The notes under the pieces were generated by a model. It had not been told where the DNA came from. It worked only from the letters and a program-made list of their open reading frames with translations, and did not search any database. The translations under genes were made by a program, and so were the position numbers. DNA of 64,000 nucleotides from the NCBI GenBank assembly GCA_030530095.1, contig JAUMVO010000005.1:1-64000 (forward strand), written 5' to 3'. Below are positions 61,443 to 64,000 of this stretch, in pieces. The DNA is from Clostridiaceae bacterium (GTDB taxonomy: Bacteria; Bacillota; Clostridia; Oscillospirales; Acutalibacteraceae). Positions within the stretch are counted from its first letter, which is position 1, and the number at the start of each line of letters is the position of its first letter.

Positions 61443-62482
61443 TGGCCGTTCTTGATGAGCTGACGCTTAAAAATCAACTCAAAGAGAAAAAGTATTTCAC
61501 TTCATACCTGATATGGGGCAACGAGCCCTATCTCAAGCAGCATTACGCAAATCTGATTGCAAAAAAAGCTGTTGACGAGGGTATGGAGGGCTTCAATCTG
61601 CGTCGGTTTGACGCCGAGAACGGAAACGATATTCAGGAGCTTATCGACGCTACCGATACTCTGCCTATGTTCTCCGAGCACAGCTGTACCGTTATCAAGG
61701 ATTTTCCGCTCGACGAAATGTATTCGTCGGATAAGACAAGGTTCGAAAAATGGCTTGCCGAGATGCCCGATACGACGGTTGCGGTTTTCTGGCAGGACAC
61801 CGAAGAAATCAATCCGAAAAAGCAGTCAAAATGGAAAAGCGTCATTGAACTTTTCGACAGGCACGGCGCAACGGTCTGCCTTGACAAAATGGACGAAAAC
61901 TCGCTTGTCAGAACCGTTACGGGCGGACTTAACAAGCGCGGCGCTCAGATTGACCGACCGACCGCCTTTTATCTTATTGACTGTGTGGGCGACGACCTCA
62001 ACCTGCTTCTAAACGAGGTTGAAAAGCTCGCTGACTACAAAAACGGCGGAACCGTCACGCGCGAGGATATAGACGCGGTCTGCATCAAGTCGCTTGAAGC
62101 GAGCATATTTGACCTGTCAAAGGCTCTGCTGTCAAAAAATCTTGCCCGCGCCATGGCGATACTCAACAAACTCCTGACCGAAAAGGAGCGCCCTGAGGTT
62201 ATCTTCGGCGCGCTGTGTTCGAACTTTATCGATATGTACCGCGTAAAGGCGTCGATACTCGGCGGAAAAGACGCGGAATACCTGAAGGACGCATATAACT
62301 ATAAGAATACCGCGTTCAGACTCCGCAACGCCCGCCGCGATGCACAGCGTCTTTCGCTCGGGGAAATCAAGGGCTGCCTTGAGCTTCTCGAAAAGGCGGA
62401 TATGAAGCTCAAGCTTCGCACAACAGATGAAAAAATAATACTCGAAAAACTCCTGACCGAGCTTTTCGAGACCGTAGGATAA
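61442..62482 (+). CDS. holA: DNA polymerase III delta subunit
   Basis: A 346-residue clamp-loader subunit that opens the beta clamp. It has the HolA layout: N-terminal domain with YLIWGNEPYLKQHY, Ser/Thr-rich DTLPMFSEHSCTVIKDFP, then VGDDLNLLLNEVEKL and the C-terminal collar domain. The start TAATG overlaps the comEC stop, with GGAGG upstream. The comEC-holA order is common in Firmicutes. Confidence 0.93.
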   Translation: MAVLDELTLKNQLKEKKYFTSYLIWGNEPYLKQHYANLIAKKAVDEGMEGFNLRRFDAENGNDIQELIDATDTLPMFSEHSCTVIKDFPLDEMYSSDKTRFEKWLAEMPDTTVAVFWQDTEEINPKKQSKWKSVIELFDRHGATVCLDKMDENSLVRTVTGGLNKRGAQIDRPTAFYLIDCVGDDLNLLLNEVEKLADYKNGGTVTREDIDAVCIKSLEASIFDLSKALLSKNLARAMAILNKLLTEKERPEVIFGALCSNFIDMYRVKASILGGKDAEYLKDAYNYKNTAFRLRNARRDAQRLSLGEIKGCLELLEKADMKLKLRTTDEKIILEKLLTELFETVG

Positions 62483-62487
62483 TTGAT

Positions 62488-63087
62488 ATGATAAAAATCA
62501 GACAGGCCGTTATAGTCGAGGGCAAGTACGATAAAATCAAGCTTGAATCGATACTTGACACCGTTATTATTCCGACTGACGGCTTCGGCATTTTCAAGGA
62601 CAAGGAAAAACAGAAATTCATACGCGCTTTAGCCGAAAACCGAGGCATAGTGATTATGACCGACAGTGATTCGGCAGGCTTCGTTATACGCTCGTTTTTA
62701 AGCGGTATCGTAAAGCCCGGGCAGATAACGCACGTCTATATTCCCGACGTGCTCGGCAAGGAAAAGCGCAAGGCTGAACCGTCCAAGGAGGGCAAGCTCG
62801 GCGTAGAGGGCGTGAGCACGAAAATCATACTCGACGCGCTCGAAAAAGCGGGTATCACCGGCGAAACCGAGCCCGATTCCGACAGGCCGACGGTTACAAA
62901 AACCGATTTGTACGAGGACGGTATCTGCGGCAGGAGCAATTCCCTTGCCAAGCGTAAGGAGCTTCTCAGAATGCTCGGTCTGCCCGAAAAGACAAGTGCA
63001 AACAGTATGCTGAAAATTATAAACACCTACCTCAGCGTTGAGGATTACAAACAGGCAGTCAAAAAGATAAACGGGGTGCAGATATGA
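62488..63087 (+). CDS. rnmV: Ribonuclease M5 (Toprim domain)
   Basis: A 199-residue Toprim enzyme that matures 5S rRNA. VIVEGKYDKIKLE holds the catalytic Glu, MTDSDSAG the metal Asp pair, and KEGKLGVEGVS the family signature; a DUF4093 C-terminal region follows. Five bp after holA. Its stop overlaps the next small ORF by ATGA. Confidence 0.88.
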   Translation: MIKIRQAVIVEGKYDKIKLESILDTVIIPTDGFGIFKDKEKQKFIRALAENRGIVIMTDSDSAGFVIRSFLSGIVKPGQITHVYIPDVLGKEKRKAEPSKEGKLGVEGVSTKIILDALEKAGITGETEPDSDRPTVTKTDLYEDGICGRSNSLAKRKELLRMLGLPEKTSANSMLKIINTYLSVEDYKQAVKKINGVQI

Positions 63088-63203
63088 AAAAGTTTATAGC
63101 GGTAATTACGGCTCTCGTCTCCTTTATGCTCACCGCCCTTTCTATAAGAGAAGCGGTTAAGAAAAAGGAAGAAATCGAAAAAGCGCAAAACAAAACGCAG
63201 TAA
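63084..63203 (+). CDS. 39-residue membrane miniprotein of unknown function
   Basis: A short ORF starting at the ATG that overlaps the rnmV stop (ATGA). The product MKKFIAVITALVSFMLTALS is one hydrophobic helix followed by a charged Lys/Glu tail (REAVKKKEEIEKAQNK). Its stop codon lies inside the terminator stem. Coupling to rnmV and the helix-plus-charged-tail pattern support translation, but the ribosome binding site (GGGGTGCAGAT) is modest. Function unknown. Confidence 0.6.
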   Translation: MKKFIAVITALVSFMLTALSIREAVKKKEEIEKAQNKTQ

Positions 63204-63229
63204 CCGAAGTTACTGCGCTTTTATTATTT
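63196..63229. terminator. Bidirectional terminator at the end of the alaS-rnmV run
   Basis: CGCAGTAAC (63196-63204) and GTTACTGCG (63209-63217) around CGAA, followed by CTTTTATTATTT and preceded by an A-rich stretch; it serves both converging genes. Confidence 0.85.
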
Positions 63230-63233
63230 CTTG

Positions 63234-64000
63234 TTATCTTGCCAGATACAGCGCGGAAGTGTCAATGTTTGTGTTGTCAACGTACCACACGCCGCCAAGC
63301 GCAACCACATAAACCTCCTGCGTGGCAACGAGCTTTGTAGCGTCACCCTCGCCTGCGTAAATCTCAAGGCTCACCTTCTTAACATCGGTAATGTCGTCGG
63401 CGCAGTCAAGCTTCTCGTAAGCAGAAATCATATTTGACTTTGCGTTATTTTCCTTCTTGCCTTCCTTAACATCCTTTATACCGAAGACATCAGCCTTTGC
63501 CTCGCCGCTTTCGGCAGTAGCCTTAATTCTGTTACGGAAGCCCTCGGCGTAAGCCTTAACCTCGTCGGGTTCAAGAGAGGCAGACGAAATAAACTGCGTT
63601 GTCAACTTGTACTTAAGCTGCTTTTCGGTAACTGTCTGCTTCTTGCCGTCAACGATGTTCTCAGCCTCAACTTCCTTTTCTACGCCGAACATCTCCTGAT
63701 ACTTGCCGACCGTCTCCTCGCGGAGAATTGTCTTGTTGTCGGAGGCAATTTTTCTCTCAACGCCCGTCAGGTACTCGCCGTAGGAGGCAACATTCGCCTC
63801 AAGCGCGCCGAACATATATTCCATATTCATAAAGTCGTCACCGTAAACCTGCTTACGAACCTCGCGGAGCTTTGAAAAATAGCTCATAAAGAAGGTTTCG
63901 TAATCGTCCCAGCCGACGTTTTCGAGCAGTTCAACATAATAGTCGTACATCGTGTTATAGACCTCGTCTATAGCCTTCTGCTCGGCTTCCGAACCTGTGC
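63234..64000 (-). CDS. C-terminal part of a protein of unknown function (5' end outside window)
   Basis: The frame stays open to the window edge, so the visible 255 codons lack the true N terminus. An internal Met at 63950 is probably not the start, because the codons before it (…SEAEQKAIDEVYNT) read smoothly into it. The sequence is helical and charged (YDYYVELLENVGWDDYETFF), then has a small beta region ending VYVVALGGVWYVDNTN, typical of NTF2/DUF-like extracytoplasmic tails of clostridial lipoproteins. A lipoprotein is a guess because the N terminus is missing. Confidence 0.65.
   Translation of the reverse strand, partial: TGSEAEQKAIDEVYNTMYDYYVELLENVGWDDYETFFMSYFSKLREVRKQVYGDDFMNMEYMFGALEANVASYGEYLTGVERKIASDNKTILREETVGKYQEMFGVEKEVEAENIVDGKKQTVTEKQLKYKLTTQFISSASLEPDEVKAYAEGFRNRIKATAESGEAKADVFGIKDVKEGKKENNAKSNMISAYEKLDCADDITDVKKVSLEIYAGEGDATKLVATQEVYVVALGGVWYVDNTNIDTSALYLAR

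Noticed and set aside
1..64000. CRISPR array
   Set aside because: Hairpin repeats are scattered singly across tens of kilobases and not spaced by short unique spacers; no cas genes are present.

Overview
The window looks like a chromosome segment of a spore-forming, low-to-mid-GC anaerobic Firmicute of the class Clostridia, most likely a gut Ruminococcaceae/Oscillospiraceae type. The reasons are spoIIE, Shine-Dalgarno-rich starts with TTG and GTG alternatives, a clostridial-style type IV pilus cluster, cohesin/dockerin-like secreted proteins and dispersed multi-hairpin intergenic repeats. The taxonomic call is an inference from gene content. No tRNA, rRNA, CRISPR array or complete insertion sequence was seen.

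Layout. Positions 1-17030 hold a type IV pilus locus, all on the minus strand. It reads from a strong promoter at 17000-17028 through a PilP-like protein, a LysM/secretin-N-domain protein, pilT, pilC, pilM, pilN, pilO, pilB, a PilX/GspK-like protein, a giant 1356-residue prepilin-like protein and a second large pseudopilin. The major pilin follows with its own promoter (714-742). No prepilin peptidase lies in the window. Positions 17154-18614 encode a Wzz/BY-kinase fusion.

Positions 18699-22293 are the most intriguing part. A tight four-gene operon encodes an HprK-like P-loop protein, a PqqD-like protein (RiPP recognition element), an S24/S26-type peptidase with a Ser/His pair, and an ABC exporter. 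Just upstream, beyond a dispersed repeat, is an unlisted 40-codon gene for a small acidic peptide with a strong ribosome binding site. Together these look like a RiPP-like (modified or exported peptide) system. The peptide gene is the last gene behind two secreted cohesin/dockerin-like proteins (22318-24664). Upstream of these, 24966-30212 encodes a 1748-residue secreted dockerin-tailed protein. Its mRNA appears to carry an unusually long (~400 nt), hairpin-rich leader that also contains a 35-bp alternating pyrimidine-purine tract.

Positions 30660-31440 are intergenic: AT-rich DNA, a repeat copy and a 278-bp MITE-like element with perfect 22-bp terminal inverted repeats. Positions 31463-41597 form a long minus-strand run of housekeeping genes: TVP38/TMEM64 protein, galactokinase, two M42 aminopeptidases, GNAT, a PLP enzyme of the aluminium-resistance family, phosphohexomutase, acyl carrier protein, ProRS and a lipoprotein. 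A divergent 2-hydroxyacid dehydrogenase follows.

Positions 43044-45907 hold three tandem paralogous membrane-anchored proteins that all start MAKKEK. Then come spoIIE, a padR-led envelope-stress-type operon (PadR, DUF1700, DUF4097, PspC), copper export genes copA-copZ, a sensor kinase/response regulator pair, and on the plus strand alaS-hinT-comEC-holA-rnmV plus a 39-residue membrane miniprotein. The window ends in a truncated minus-strand gene of unknown function.

Two families of intergenic repeats (three copies of one, two of another) sit only between genes. They mark operon boundaries and separate the peptide gene from its putative processing genes.
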